From the NCBI RefSeq assembly GCF_025144335.1, contig NZ_CP083539.1:2419501-2483500 (forward strand): a DNA stretch of 64,000 nucleotides. The letters are read 5' to 3'. This stretch comes from Jannaschia sp. W003 (lineage in GTDB: Bacteria > Pseudomonadota > Alphaproteobacteria > Rhodobacterales > Rhodobacteraceae). The notes under the pieces were generated by a model. That model worked only from the letters and a program-made list of their open reading frames with translations. It did no database searches and was not told where the DNA came from. Made by a program: the position numbers and the translations under genes. Of this stretch, positions 30,507 through 39,554 are shown piece by piece; the first letter of the stretch is position 1; each line of letters starts with the position of its first letter.

Positions 30507-30908
30507 ATGGACAAGGTCGTCAAGTCGGACGAGGAATGGCGCGAGCAGCTCGGGGCGGAAGCCTACAAGGTGCTGCGAAAGCATGGCACCGAGCGCGCGG
30601 GCACCCACGAGGATTTCCCGAAGGGCCCGGGCACCTACGTCTGCAAGGGTTGCGGCGCCCCGCTCTTCGCGCAGGCGCACAAGTTCGACAGCGGCACGGG
30701 CTGGCCCTCGTTCTACCAGCCCGTCGACGGCACGGACGGCGAGCGGGTGGACGAGAGCGAGGACAACTCGTGGTTCATGAAGCGCACCGAGGTGCACTGC
30801 GCGCGCTGCGAAGGCCATCTGGGCCACGTGTTCCCGGACGGGCCGAAGCCCACGGGCCTGCGCTACTGCATCAATGGGGTGGCGCTGGAGTTCGAGCCCG
30901 AGGGCTGA
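30507..30908 (+). CDS. msrB: Peptide-methionine (R)-S-oxide reductase MsrB
   Basis: The 133-aa enzyme repairs R-methionine sulfoxide in the cytosol. It has the two zinc pairs ([11 protein letters not shown] and [12 protein letters not shown]), the substrate loop [13 protein letters not shown], and the catalytic Cys in [12 protein letters not shown]. Length and motifs are typical. AAGGAGGG lies 3-10 bp upstream of the ATG. It is divergent from the OlsB-like gene and faces dddP across a repeat-filled gap. Confidence 0.97.
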   Translation: MDKVVKSDEEWREQLGAEAYKVLRKHGTERAGTHEDFPKGPGTYVCKGCGAPLFAQAHKFDSGTGWPSFYQPVDGTDGERVDESEDNSWFMKRTEVHCARCEGHLGHVFPDGPKPTGLRYCINGVALEFEPEG

Positions 30909-30923
30909 AGGCCCGAGGGCTCG

Positions 30924-31052
30924 CCCCGGCCCCCGAACCGGGGCCTCGGGGAGGTACGTGGGCCGGTTCGGCGGTGCGCTCTTCGGGACCGGTCCGCTCC
31001 GCCCGTTCGAGTGTCGCCAACTCAACCCACGGGCCCCGGCGCAAGGCCGGGG
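30924..31052. repeat. Intergenic repeat element with CCCCGG hairpin ends
   Basis: The left end has CCCCGG (30924-30929) and CCGGGG (30938-30943). The right end (31034-31052) is CCCCGGC-GCAAG-GCCGGGG, identical to 17731-17749 and with the same CCCACGGG before it. The interior is unlike the 17577 element and shorter. It lies between convergent msrB and dddP. Confidence 0.7.
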
Positions 31053-31066
31053 CGTGTGGACGGCGC

Positions 31067-32407
31067 TCACCCCATCAGCCGCGGATCGAACGGGTAGCGC
31101 GTGAGGTTCTCGTACCCGTCCTCGGTCACGAGCACCTGATCCTCCAGCTTGATCGAGAAATCGCCGCCCTCTTCCCCCACCAGCGCCTCGACGCAGAGCG
31201 TCATGCCCGGCTCGAGCGCGTAGTCGAAGGCACCTTCCACGGCGGAGTCCGGGTAGGCCACGAGGGGCCACTCGTCGCACAGACCGACGCCGTGCATGAG
31301 GCAGCCGTACTTCAGCGCCTGGAACTCGGGGCGCAGCCGGTGGGCGCCGGCGGTAAGCTCGGGGACGGTGATGTTGGGGCGGATCAGCTCCATGTTGTGT
31401 AGAATGTGTTCGTGGGCGTGGCGCATGGCGTCGATCATGTCCGCACGGGGCGGCGCGTGGTTCCCGATCCACCACGTGCGCGAGATGTCGCAGCACATGC
31501 CGTAGGGGCCGACGAGGTCGGTGTCGAAGGCGAGGATCTCGTTCTCGGCGATCTCGCGCGGGCCGCATTCCTGGAACCAGGGGTTGGTGCGTGGGCCGGA
31601 CGTGAGCAGCCGCGTTTCGATCCACTCGCCGCCCCGGCGCACGTTCTCGGCGTGGAGCACCGCCCAGACGTCGTTCTCGGTCACGCCGCCGCGGGGGATG
31701 GCGTCGCGGGCGAAGGCTTCCATCGCCGCGCAGGCCGTCTCGCAGGCGTGGATGGCGCAACGCATGGCGCGGATCTCGTCGGGGCCCTTCACGCTGCGGG
31801 CCTTCTCGGTCAGCTCCTCGCCCGGCAGCACGGTGCAGCCCGCCGCCTCGAGCGCGCGCAGGCCGTGAAGCATGGGCTTGTCGCAGCCGAGCGCGAGGTT
31901 GCCGCCGCCGTGCTCGCGCAGCAGGTCCACGACCTCGCCGGCGAAGCGGGCGGCGGCCTCGGGCAGCCGGTCGCCGCGGTCGAAGTAGAACAGGTCCGCG
32001 CCCGAACGCGCCTCGCGCACGAGGGGGTTGAACGACGACAGGAACATCGCCTGCCGGTAGTCCCAGATCACCATGTAGCCGTCGGCGCAGACGAGCACGG
32101 CGCGGAACGGGTTGTGGGCGTTCCAGAGCTGCATGTTGGTGGAGTCGGTCGCGTAGCGGATGTTCAGGGGGTCGAACATCAGCACCCCGCCGTAGTCGCG
32201 CGCGACCACGTGGGCGACGAGGCGGTCGAGCCGGAAGCGGCGCATCGCATTCAGGTCGGGCAGCGCGAGGCCCGCCGCCTCCCATTCGCGAAAGGCCAGC
32301 GGCGTCGGGCCGATCTCCATCCGGTCGTTCAGGTTCGGCGAGCCGTCCCCGAGGCGCGGCCCGCGCGAGGGGTCGATCTTGCGGCGGTCCGCGTGGTGGT
32401 CCTTCAT
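31067..32407 (-). CDS. dddP: Dimethylsulfoniopropionate lyase DddP
   Basis: The 446-aa protein follows the DddP pattern along its whole length: IDPSRGPRLGDGSPN, EIGPTPLAFREWEAAGLALP, LLFDPLNIRYATDSTNMQLW-like block (LMFDPLNIRYATDSTNMQLW), DGYMVIWDYRQAMFLSSFNP and SGADLFYFDRGD. It has the M24 creatinase fold with metal ligands visible as D295, D297, D307, H372, E407 and E422. DddP cleaves DMSP to dimethyl sulfide and acrylate using bound iron. GGGAGG lies 6 bp before ATG 32407. M24 peptidase relatives exist, but the motif match makes DMSP lyase the best call. No acrylate genes or DMSP transporter are adjacent. Confidence 0.93.
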   Translation of the reverse strand: MKDHHADRRKIDPSRGPRLGDGSPNLNDRMEIGPTPLAFREWEAAGLALPDLNAMRRFRLDRLVAHVVARDYGGVLMFDPLNIRYATDSTNMQLWNAHNPFRAVLVCADGYMVIWDYRQAMFLSSFNPLVREARSGADLFYFDRGDRLPEAAARFAGEVVDLLREHGGGNLALGCDKPMLHGLRALEAAGCTVLPGEELTEKARSVKGPDEIRAMRCAIHACETACAAMEAFARDAIPRGGVTENDVWAVLHAENVRRGGEWIETRLLTSGPRTNPWFQECGPREIAENEILAFDTDLVGPYGMCCDISRTWWIGNHAPPRADMIDAMRHAHEHILHNMELIRPNITVPELTAGAHRLRPEFQALKYGCLMHGVGLCDEWPLVAYPDSAVEGAFDYALEPGMTLCVEALVGEEGGDFSIKLEDQVLVTEDGYENLTRYPFDPRLMG

Positions 32408-32478
32408 GGGTGCCTCCCGGGGGCAGCGTCGCGGCATCGCCGCGCCACGTCTCGCCCGGAAGCGACACGAGAGGCCCC

Positions 32479-33237
32479 GTGATCCTGCAGACCCGCCTGC
32501 CCTTCACCCCGTGGAGCGACCCGGCCCTCGCCCGGATGCCGGGGATGCTGCCCGTGGAGGGGCCGTGGGTGGTGGTGGACGAAGCCTACGCCGCGCAAAT
32601 GGCGGAGCGCGCGCGGCTGGTGGCGGAGCGGCCCGCGGCGGTGATGGCCGGTCTGCCCGGCTCCGAGGCGGCGCAGGCCGAGGCGCTGGAGGCGGTGCTC
32701 GCGGCGCTGCCGGAGGGGTTCGTGCGCGAGAGGGACCGGGTGCATTGCCCGGACGGGCGGACCGTGGCCGTGGGCGCGCCGCTGCCCACGTTCGCGGCGC
32801 TGGTGCAGGAGGACATGCTCGTGCTGGAGCGGGACGCGGCCGAATGGGTGCTGCGCGCCGGCCTCCTGTGCTTTCCCGCGTCGTGGACGCTGGCCGAGAA
32901 GATCGGCCGCCCGATGGGGCGCATCCACGCCCCCGTGCCGTCGTACGACGCGGCGCTGGCCGCGAAGGTCGCGCGCCTGTTCGACCGCGCGCCGCCTGGG
33001 CGGCCCATGTGGCGGGCCAACGCGCTGGGATATCGCGACGCGGCGCTGCATCAGCCGCGCACCGAGGCCGCGCCGAAGCGGGAAGGCAGCGTGCCGTTCC
33101 TGCGCTGCGAGCGGCAGACCGTGCTGAAGCTGCCCCGAACGGGCGCGATCCTGTTCGCGGTCCACACCTGGGTCGTGCGGCCCGAGGCGCTGACGCCCGC
33201 GCAGCGCGAGGGGTGCCCGGTGCGCTTCGCGGCCTAG
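32479..33237 (+). CDS. DUF3445 heme-dependent oxidative N-demethylase-like protein
   Basis: The 252-aa product starts at GTG with VILQTRLPFTPWSDPALARMPGM. It carries the DUF3445 blocks LCFPASWTLAEKIGRPMGRIHAPVP and FLRCERQTVLKLPRTGAILFAVHTWV. Members of this family are heme-dependent oxidative N-demethylases, and a member is linked to dimethylamine oxidation in marine Roseobacter. The substrate here is not shown by sequence. It is divergent from dddP with 71 bp between starts, so the two may share regulation. Its stop overlaps that of the dCTP deaminase gene in the palindrome CTAG. Confidence 0.82.
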   Translation: MILQTRLPFTPWSDPALARMPGMLPVEGPWVVVDEAYAAQMAERARLVAERPAAVMAGLPGSEAAQAEALEAVLAALPEGFVRERDRVHCPDGRTVAVGAPLPTFAALVQEDMLVLERDAAEWVLRAGLLCFPASWTLAEKIGRPMGRIHAPVPSYDAALAAKVARLFDRAPPGRPMWRANALGYRDAALHQPRTEAAPKREGSVPFLRCERQTVLKLPRTGAILFAVHTWVVRPEALTPAQREGCPVRFAA

Positions 33238-34304
33238 GGCGCGGCGAAGTGCTTCGACAGCTTCAGCCCCTGCCCCTGGTAGTTCGAGGCGATCCCCTCG
33301 CCGTAGAGCGCGCGGGGCACGGCGCTCATGCGCTCGTAGACGAGCCGCCCCACGACCTGCCCGTGCTCCAGCGCGAAGGGCGCCTCGTGGCATCGCACCT
33401 CCAGGACGCCCCGCGCGGGGGCCCCGTACCCGAAGCCGGGGTCGAAGAAGCCGGCGTAGTGGACGCGGAACTCGCCCACCATGGCGAGGTAGGGCGCCAT
33501 CTCGGCGGCGTGCGTCGGCGGGATCGCGACGGCCTCGCGGCTGACGAGGATGTAGAAGGCGCCCGGGTCCAGTACCACCGTGCCCCCCTGGGCGCGCACC
33601 GGCTCCCAAAAGTCGGCGGGCGGGTAGTGCCCGATCCGGTCGAGGTCGACGACCCCCGCATGGGGCTTGGCGCGCCACCCCACGAGCCCATCGGGGGCCT
33701 CGAGGTCGACCGAGAAGCCCAGCCCGCCGTCGATCACCGGCGTGCCGTCCACCAAAGGGGTCTCGGCGTGGAGCGCGCGCAGCTCCACGTCGTCGAGCGC
33801 CGCGCGGCCGGCGCGGAAGCGGATCTGGTTGAGGCGCATGCCGGGGCGCACGAGCACCGAGAAGCTCCGGGGGCAGATCTCGGCGTAGAGCGGGCCGTGA
33901 TAGCCGGCGGGCACGCGGTCGAACTCGGTGCCGCCGTCGGTCACCGTCCGCGTCAGGAGGTCGAGCCGGCCAGTGGACGACTTGGCGTTGGCCACGGCCG
34001 ATAGGGTGCCGGGCAGCGCCAGCCCCTCGCGCAGGGGCACGAGGTAGACGCAGCCCTTCTCCAGCACCGCGCCGCCTTCGAGCGCGAAGCGGTGCATCTC
34101 GAACTCCGGCAGGCGATCCACGAGCCGCCGCCCCTCGCCGGGCAGGAACGAGGCGCGCACCCGGTAGGCCACGTCGCCGAGGCGCAGGTCCAGCGAGGCG
34201 GGCTGGACCTGTCCCGCGTCGGCCTCGGGCATCGCGATGGCACCGGAGGCGACGAGGGCCTCGATCTGCTGGGAGGCGAGAACGCCGGTCGGGTGATCGG
34301 TCAC
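33234..34304 (-). CDS. 2'-deoxycytidine 5'-triphosphate deaminase (long form)
   Basis: The 356-aa protein contains two dCTP deaminase/dUTPase-like beta domains in tandem, about twice the usual 190 aa, as in the alphaproteobacterial long form. Seen motifs are QVQPASLDLRLGDVAYRVRASFLPG, VANAKSSTGRLDLLTRTV and YAEICPRSFSVLVRPGMRLNQIRFR in the first half, and MVGEFRVHYAGFFDPGFGYG and HEAPFALEHGQVVGRLVYE in the second. It makes dUTP from dCTP for thymidylate synthesis. GTG at 34304 follows GGAGG. The stop codons of this and the facing gene overlap by four bases. Confidence 0.92.
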   Translation of the reverse strand: MTDHPTGVLASQQIEALVASGAIAMPEADAGQVQPASLDLRLGDVAYRVRASFLPGEGRRLVDRLPEFEMHRFALEGGAVLEKGCVYLVPLREGLALPGTLSAVANAKSSTGRLDLLTRTVTDGGTEFDRVPAGYHGPLYAEICPRSFSVLVRPGMRLNQIRFRAGRAALDDVELRALHAETPLVDGTPVIDGGLGFSVDLEAPDGLVGWRAKPHAGVVDLDRIGHYPPADFWEPVRAQGGTVVLDPGAFYILVSREAVAIPPTHAAEMAPYLAMVGEFRVHYAGFFDPGFGYGAPARGVLEVRCHEAPFALEHGQVVGRLVYERMSAVPRALYGEGIASNYQGQGLKLSKHFAAP

Positions 34305-34372
34305 GAAGGGCCTCCGAAGCCCTGCCCCGGATACGCGAAACGCCCCGCCCCGGCAGGGGAGAGGCGTTGCGT

Positions 34373-34449
34373 TGGTCGGGCTAGCAGGACTCGAACCTGC
34401 GACCTTCCGTCCCCCAGACGGACGCGCTACCAGGCTGCGCCATAGCCCG
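34373..34449 (-). tRNA. tRNA-Pro (GGG)
   Basis: Read on the minus strand, the acceptor CGGGCTA (34449-34443) pairs with TAGCCCG, followed by discriminator A and an encoded CCA. The anticodon arm is TCCGT-CTGGGGG-ACGGA, giving anticodon GGG. The T arm contains GGTTCGAGTCC. The total is 77 nt. It lies between the dCTP deaminase and merR genes. Confidence 0.97.
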
Positions 34450-34493
34450 ACTGGGGGGCTACTTACCCGCTCGCGCGGCGGGCGCAACCCCGT

Positions 34494-35471
34494 TCAGGCG
34501 TCGATGTCCTCCGCGATTTCCTCGGCCAGCCCGCGCAAGCGGCGCGCGATGCGGCGAAGGCGGCGGGGATCGCGACAGCCCGCGGCCCCGCGCACGAGCA
34601 TCAGCGCGGCGGCCGTCGGCGCGACCTCGCGGATGGGGCGCGGAGCAGGTTCTGCGACCGCGTCTACGGGGGGCGGCGCGGGAGGGTCGGCCTCGAACGG
34701 CTCGGGCGCCGGCGCGGGTTCGAGCGCCTCGTCCGGCAGGTCCACGGGCTGGGGCGGGCCGGCGTCGCCCTCGATCTCGGAAGGGTCCTGGGGTTGCGGC
34801 GGCCCACCCTCGCCGTCGGTCTCCGCGGGATCGACGGGCTGGGGTGGCGCGATACCGTCCTCCGGCGAGGAGACGTCCTCGGGCTGCGGCGCGACGGACA
34901 CGTCGGCGGGCGCGCGCTCCGCGACGTCCGGTTCCTCGGGCAGCGCGTCGGGCTGCGGCGGGGCGTCGGGCATCTCGGGCGGCACGGGCGCGGGCGCGGG
35001 CTCGGGCACCTCGCCCGGCGCCGGGCCGGGCGCCGCGTCGAGATCGGCGGGCACGTCGGGCTGCGCCTCGTCCACGGGCGCGGCGGGCGGGCGTCCGAAC
35101 GGCACCACGCGGCCCCCGTCCCGAGCCACGTCGCGGTCGCCCTCGCGGATCACGCGGCGGGTGCGTTGCGCGGCCTCGGGTCCGTCGAGCGAGGGCGCGA
35201 GGGCCATAACCGGCTCCACCCCCTCGTCCACGATCTTCTGCGCGACGCCGCGAATGGTCTGGCCCTGGTCGTGCAGCAGCACCTTGATCCCGCCGAGCAG
35301 GCGCATGTCCTCGGGACGGTAGTAGCGGCGCCCGCCCGCGCCCTTCACGGGCGAGACGTGCTCGAACTTCGATTCCCAGAACCGCAGCACGTGGGTGGGC
35401 ACGCCGAGCCAGTCCGCGACCTCGCGGATGGTGCGGAACGCGCCGTCGGACTTCTCGGGAGCGCGGCTCAA
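34494..35471 (-). CDS. MerR family transcriptional regulator with long Pro/Glu-rich tail
   Basis: The 325-aa protein has an N-terminal MerR winged helix: [25 protein letters not shown], then [25 protein letters not shown] (about residues 12-75). The rest is a low-complexity, acidic, Pro-rich stretch with repeats of the kind [17 protein letters not shown] and [11 protein letters not shown], ending in a basic helix [21 protein letters not shown]. This tail is probably disordered. The gene overlaps ihfA by 4 bp and is the usual end of the plsX-fabH-ihfA operon in Rhodobacteraceae. Its targets are unknown. Confidence 0.92.
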   Translation of the reverse strand: MSRAPEKSDGAFRTIREVADWLGVPTHVLRFWESKFEHVSPVKGAGGRRYYRPEDMRLLGGIKVLLHDQGQTIRGVAQKIVDEGVEPVMALAPSLDGPEAAQRTRRVIREGDRDVARDGGRVVPFGRPPAAPVDEAQPDVPADLDAAPGPAPGEVPEPAPAPVPPEMPDAPPQPDALPEEPDVAERAPADVSVAPQPEDVSSPEDGIAPPQPVDPAETDGEGGPPQPQDPSEIEGDAGPPQPVDLPDEALEPAPAPEPFEADPPAPPPVDAVAEPAPRPIREVAPTAAALMLVRGAAGCRDPRRLRRIARRLRGLAEEIAEDIDA

Positions 35472-35785
35472 GCCTGGCTCTTGTCTTCCGCGTTCCCGGC
35501 CGCCACGCGATCCTTCATCAGGTGGCTGGGGCGGAAGGTCAGCACGCGGCGGGGCGGGATGGGCGCCTCCTCGCCGGTCTTGGGGTTGCGGCCGACGCGG
35601 GCCGACTTGTCGCGGGTCGAGAAGGTCCCGAAGGAGCTGATCTTGACCTGCTCGCCCTCCACGAGGGCATCGGAGACGTGATCCAGAACCGATGCGACCA
35701 GCGAGGCGCTCTCGTTGCGCGAGAGACCGACCTCCCGGAACACGGCTTCGGTCAGGTCCATCCGCGTGAGTGTCTTGCCGGCCAT
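35468..35785 (-). CDS. ihfA: Integration host factor subunit alpha
   Basis: The 105-aa protein starts [16 protein letters not shown] and has the HU/IHF fold with the DNA-binding arm [25 protein letters not shown] and [13 protein letters not shown]. With the beta subunit it bends DNA at specific sites and shapes promoters and recombination complexes. About ten residues at the C-terminus extend past the usual end. It is followed by merR with an ATGA overlap and preceded by a 132-bp gap from fabH that likely carries its own promoter. Confidence 0.96.
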   Translation of the reverse strand: MAGKTLTRMDLTEAVFREVGLSRNESASLVASVLDHVSDALVEGEQVKISSFGTFSTRDKSARVGRNPKTGEEAPIPPRRVLTFRPSHLMKDRVAAGNAEDKSQA

Positions 35786-35917
35786 CGCAACTCTCCTAGA
35801 TGCAGTCGATCGTGGCAGTGTCTCGCGACCTTGATCGGCGCGCTCCTAGCGCATGTCAACGCCGGGCGTCACCCCGATCCTCCCCGTCGGCGTGTTTCGG
35901 GGCCTCCCGGCGCGCGC

Positions 35918-36889
35918 CTACCAGCGCAGCGCCACCGCGCCCCAGGCGAGGCCGCCGCCGATCGCCTCGGTCACGACCATCTCGCCCCGGCGCAGCTCGC
36001 CGCGGGCCGCGGCCACCGACATGGCCAGGGGGATCGAGGCGGCCGAGGTGTTGCCGTGGTCATGCACGGTGACCACCACGCGGTCCATCGGCAGGTTCAG
36101 CTTCTCGGCGGTGCGCCGGATGATGCGGATGTTCGCCTGGTGCGGCACCACGCGGTCGACCTCGTCGATGCCGACGCCGGCCTTGTCCAGCACCGCGAGG
36201 GTCGAGGCCGACAGCTTCTCGACGGCGTGGCGGAACACCTCCTTGCCGGCCATCATCAGGTGGCCGGTGGTGCGCGAGGCGGACACGCCGCCCGAGACCT
36301 GCAGGATCTCGCGGTAGCGCCCGTCGCTGTGCAGGTCGGTGGCGAGGATGCCGCGGTCGGCGCTGGTGCCCTCCCCCTCGTACGCCTCCATCACCACCGC
36401 GCCGGCGCCGTCGCCGAACAGCACGCAGGTGGTGCGGTCCTCCCAGTTGAGGATGCGGCTGAAGGTCTCCGCGCCGATCACCAGCACCCGCTCCGCCTGC
36501 CCCGAGGCGATCAGGGCGGAGGCGTTCGCGAGCGCGTAGATGAAGCCCGCGCAGACCGCCTGCACGTCGAAGGCGAAGCCGCGGGTCATGCCGAGCTTTT
36601 GCTGCACGATGGTGGCGGTGGCCGGGAAGGTGAGGTCGGGGGTGGAGGTCGCCACCACGATCGCGTCGACGGCGTCCACGTCCATCCCCGCGTCCTCCAG
36701 CGTGGCGCGGGCCGCGGCGGCGGCGAGGTCCGAGGTGTGCTCGCCCTCAGCGGCGAAGTGGCGGCGCTCGATGCCGGTGCGCGAGCGGATCCACTCGTCG
36801 GAGGTGGGCAGGAAGGTCGCGAACCAGTCGTTCGGGACGACCCGCTCGGGCAGGTAGTGCCCGACCCCGGCGACGCGGGCGCGGATCAC
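35918..36889 (-). CDS. fabH: 3-oxoacyl-ACP synthase III (FabH)
   Basis: The 323-aa enzyme begins fatty acid synthesis by joining acetyl-CoA and malonyl-ACP. The catalytic triad is seen as Cys in DVQAVCAGFIYAL, His in VVPHQANIRI and Asn in HDHGNTSAASIP. The start is RARVAGVGHYLPERVV after GTG at 36889, which overlaps the plsX stop by four bases (GTGA), so translation is coupled. Length is normal. It follows plsX as usual. Confidence 0.97.
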   Translation of the reverse strand: MIRARVAGVGHYLPERVVPNDWFATFLPTSDEWIRSRTGIERRHFAAEGEHTSDLAAAAARATLEDAGMDVDAVDAIVVATSTPDLTFPATATIVQQKLGMTRGFAFDVQAVCAGFIYALANASALIASGQAERVLVIGAETFSRILNWEDRTTCVLFGDGAGAVVMEAYEGEGTSADRGILATDLHSDGRYREILQVSGGVSASRTTGHLMMAGKEVFRHAVEKLSASTLAVLDKAGVGIDEVDRVVPHQANIRIIRRTAEKLNLPMDRVVVTVHDHGNTSAASIPLAMSVAAARGELRRGEMVVTEAIGGGLAWGAVALRW

Positions 36890-37968
36890 GATTCGGCCTC
36901 GGCCATGGTGCCGGTCGCCTGCGTCACGCGGGCGCGCAGGCGGTCCGAGAACTCCGAGCAACTCAGGTCCCAGGCAAGGCCCACGGCCGCGGCCACGCCG
37001 GTCTCGTCCGAGGAGCCGTGGGATTTGACCACCGTGCCGTTCAGCCCAAGGAATACGCCGCCGTTCACGCGGCGCGGGTCGATCCGGGCGCGCATGGCGT
37101 TCAGCCCGCGCATCGACAGGAGCGCGCCCAGCTTCGAGAGCGGGCCCGCGCGGAACGCCTCGCCCACCATGTCGCGCACGAAGCGCGCCGTGCCCTCGCC
37201 GGTCTTGAGGGCGACGTTGCCGGTGAAGCCGTCGGTCACGATCACGTCCACGCCATCCGAGGGGATGTCGCCGCCCTCCACGAAGCCGACGAAGGCGAAG
37301 TCGTTGGCCTCGGCCAGGGCCTCGATGCGGTCGTGGGCCTCGCGCAGCTCGGGGCGGCCTTTGTGCTCCTCGGTGCCGACGTTGAGCAGCCCGACGCGCG
37401 GGCGCTCGAGGCCGAGGCCGTTGCGGGCGTAGCTCATGCCCATGAGGGCGTAGCGCAGGAGGTCCTCGGCGTCGGCGCGGATGTCGGCGCCCACGTCGAG
37501 CACCACGTTGAAGCCCGCGGGGTTCCGCGACGGCCAGAGGCAGGCGATCGCGGGGCGCGCCACGCCGGGCAGCTTGCGCAGGCGGATCGTGCTGATGGCC
37601 ATGAGGGCGCCGGTGTTGCCGCAGGACACGCAGACCTCGGCCTCGCCGGCGCGCACGGCCTCCACGGCGGACCACATCGAGGTGTCCTTGCCGTTGCGCA
37701 GCACCTGCCCAGGCTTGTCCGTCATGGAGACGACGCCCTGCGCGTCGCGGAAGGTCACGTGATCGGACAGGCCCCGGCGGCGCGCCACGAGGCGGCGCAG
37801 TTCGTCCTCGGGGCCGTGGAGGAGGACGCGCATCGCGGGATTCGCGCGCACGGCCTTCGCCAGTCCGGCCACCACCGCCTCGGGGCCGAGGTCGCCGCCC
37901 ATGGCGTCGACCGACAGCACGCCGCGGCGGCCTTCGCCGGAGACGGAAGGGGCGCCGTCAGCGGTCAT
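36886..37968 (-). CDS. plsX: Phosphate acyltransferase PlsX
   Basis: The 360-aa protein has the PlsX start LSVDAMGGDLGPEAVVAGLA (residues about 18-37), then VLLHGPEDEL, SCGNTGALMAIST, RPAIACLWPS, VLDVGADIRADAEDLLRYALMG, FVGFVEGGDIPSDGVDVIVTDG and FTGNVALKT. It turns acyl-ACP into acyl-phosphate for phospholipid synthesis at the inner membrane face. It lies 50 bp downstream of rpmF and overlaps fabH, in the conserved yceD-rpmF-plsX-fabH order. Confidence 0.97.
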   Translation of the reverse strand: MTADGAPSVSGEGRRGVLSVDAMGGDLGPEAVVAGLAKAVRANPAMRVLLHGPEDELRRLVARRRGLSDHVTFRDAQGVVSMTDKPGQVLRNGKDTSMWSAVEAVRAGEAEVCVSCGNTGALMAISTIRLRKLPGVARPAIACLWPSRNPAGFNVVLDVGADIRADAEDLLRYALMGMSYARNGLGLERPRVGLLNVGTEEHKGRPELREAHDRIEALAEANDFAFVGFVEGGDIPSDGVDVIVTDGFTGNVALKTGEGTARFVRDMVGEAFRAGPLSKLGALLSMRGLNAMRARIDPRRVNGGVFLGLNGTVVKSHGSSDETGVAAAVGLAWDLSCSEFSDRLRARVTQATGTMAEAES

Positions 37969-38018
37969 CGCGCGGCGCCCCGATGGGTGTGCGTGCGTGG
38001 GTCATCGACCCTGCGGCC

Positions 38019-38222
38019 TCAGGCCGCGTCGTCGTCCAGCTCGACCGTGTCGGCGGCGACGACCTCGCGATCCGCGTAGTGGCCACAGGCGCCGCACACA
38101 TGGTGCGGGCGCTTGAGCTCGCCGCAGTTCGGGCACTCGGCGGGGTTGCCGGGCACCAGGTGATCGTGGGCGCGGCGCATGTTGCGGCGCGAGCGGGTGA
38201 CCTTGTTCTGCGGGACGGCCAT
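38019..38222 (-). CDS. rpmF: 50S ribosomal protein L32
   Basis: The 67-aa protein begins [20 protein letters not shown] and has a zinc-type pair set: CPNC and CGAC ([22 protein letters not shown]). This is the zinc-binding form of L32. Its acidic tail VELDDDAA is common in alphaproteobacteria. It lies between yceD and plsX, as in many bacteria. Confidence 0.97.
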   Translation of the reverse strand: MAVPQNKVTRSRRNMRRAHDHLVPGNPAECPNCGELKRPHHVCGACGHYADREVVAADTVELDDDAA

Positions 38223-38411
38223 GTCGATGTCCTCGGGCTGGGCGGCCGGCGTCCGGCCTCGATGCTGCGTTCCGGGTTCCCTAGTGGCGCGGTGCCGCAG
38301 GGTCCAGCGATTTCGGGCCGCGGGACGGGGCCCACGGCGAAGCGCGCGTCATACACCGATTCCCGCCGGGCGCAAGGCGAACGCCCTGCGGAAAGGCCGC
38401 GCGCCCGCACG

Positions 38412-38954
38412 CTACTCCTCCTCGCCGTCCATGCGGCGGCGCAGGTCGGCGAGACCCGCGAAGGGCCTGCGGCGCTCCGCCTCGATCGGCTCCGCCCCGG
38501 CCGGGCGCGCCTCCAGGTCGAGGGCGTCGGCCTCGGGGGCGCGCGGGAAGTCGGGCACGCCGAGGGCGATCTCCTCCTCCAGCACGAGGCCCAGGTCGAG
38601 CACAGCCGGCACCGGCTCCACGTCCTCGTCGGGGGTCTCGGTCTCGCCCTCGCCCGGCTCCTGCCAGTCCGCGGCGTAGCGGCGCGCGATGCGCTCCTCG
38701 ATGCGCGTGACCACGGGCTCGGTGGTGACGCGGCAGGGCTGCACCACCGTGGCGCCGAGCTGCGCATCAAGCGTCCAGTCGCGGCCCGGCCCGGGCGCCA
38801 GCGTGCCCTCGAGACGCACCTTCCGGATGGCGTCCACGCCGAGGCGTTCGGCCAGCGCCGCGAGCTCGGCGCCCTCGGGCACGAGGCGGAACGCCGTGGG
38901 GCGGCGGTTCGGCAGGTCGGCGAGGCGGAGCGGATGGGAGACGACGGATTTCAT
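38412..38954 (-). CDS. yceD: YceD/DUF177 family protein
   Basis: The 180-aa protein starts MKSVVSHPLRLADLPNRRP. The family core is RDWTLDAQLGATVVQPCRVTTEPV, where the CxxT region binds or senses RNA in relatives, and the acidic block LVLEEEIALGVPDFP. The end FAGLADLRRRMDGEEE is usual. YceD is linked to 23S rRNA accumulation and is almost always just upstream of rpmF, as here (189-bp gap with no other gene). The start at 38954 lies divergent from bamE. Confidence 0.9.
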   Translation of the reverse strand: MKSVVSHPLRLADLPNRRPTAFRLVPEGAELAALAERLGVDAIRKVRLEGTLAPGPGRDWTLDAQLGATVVQPCRVTTEPVVTRIEERIARRYAADWQEPGEGETETPDEDVEPVPAVLDLGLVLEEEIALGVPDFPRAPEADALDLEARPAGAEPIEAERRRPFAGLADLRRRMDGEEE

Positions 38955-39087
38955 GGTGGGGTCCGGCTCTGGGTGGTCTCGGGCGATGGCGGCGGCGGCA
39001 CGGTCTGGACCCGCTCCGGCCGCCCGCGTAAGCCATGCGGGAAATCGAGGCCGCCCGCAACGGGCGGGGGAAACGGAAGGGTCGCCC

Positions 39088-39537
39088 ATGCACCCGAGGA
39101 CCATCGCCGCCGCGCTCGCGCTCGCCGCCCTCGCCGCGTGCGCGCCCACGTTCCGCAACCACGGCTACGCGCCCGACCCGGACCAGCTCGCGCGGCTGCG
39201 GATCGGGGCCGACACGCGCGAGACTGTGGAGGGCGCGGTGGGCCGTCCCTCGGCCGCCGGCGTGCTGGGCGCGGACACCTGGTACTACGTCGAGGAGCGG
39301 CGGCGGCAGTTCGGGCCCTCGGCGCCCGTGCCGATCCGGCGCGAGGTGGTGGCGATCTCGTTCGCGCCCGACGGGCGGCTGCGGAACGTGGAGCGGTTCG
39401 GCCTGGAGGCGGGGCGCGTGGTCCCCCTCTCGCGGCGCGTGACCACGAGCACGATCCGCGACTTCGGCCTCCTGCAGCAGCTGCTGCGCAACCTCGGGCG
39501 GGTGGACGTGGGCGAGGCGCTGGCCGACGCCAACTGA
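39088..39537 (+). CDS. bamE: Outer membrane assembly lipoprotein BamE (SmpA/OmlA)
   Basis: The 149-aa precursor has the lipobox LAAC in IAAALALAALAACAPT, with the lipidated Cys near residue 17. The BamE fold is seen as PDPDQLARLRIGADTRETVEGAVGRPS, then DTWYYVEERRRQFGP and VVAISFAPDGRLRNVERF. BamE helps the BAM complex insert beta-barrel proteins. AACGGAAGGG precedes the ATG. It is divergent from yceD, an arrangement common in this family of bacteria. Confidence 0.92.
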   Translation: MHPRTIAAALALAALAACAPTFRNHGYAPDPDQLARLRIGADTRETVEGAVGRPSAAGVLGADTWYYVEERRRQFGPSAPVPIRREVVAISFAPDGRLRNVERFGLEAGRVVPLSRRVTTSTIRDFGLLQQLLRNLGRVDVGEALADAN

Positions 39538-39554
39538 GCGCCCCCTGCCCCCCC

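Noticed and set aside
31067..32407. Calling this gene an ordinary Xaa-Pro aminopeptidase
   Set aside because: The fold is shared, but the N-terminal blocks and the residues around the metal site follow DddP along the entire length.
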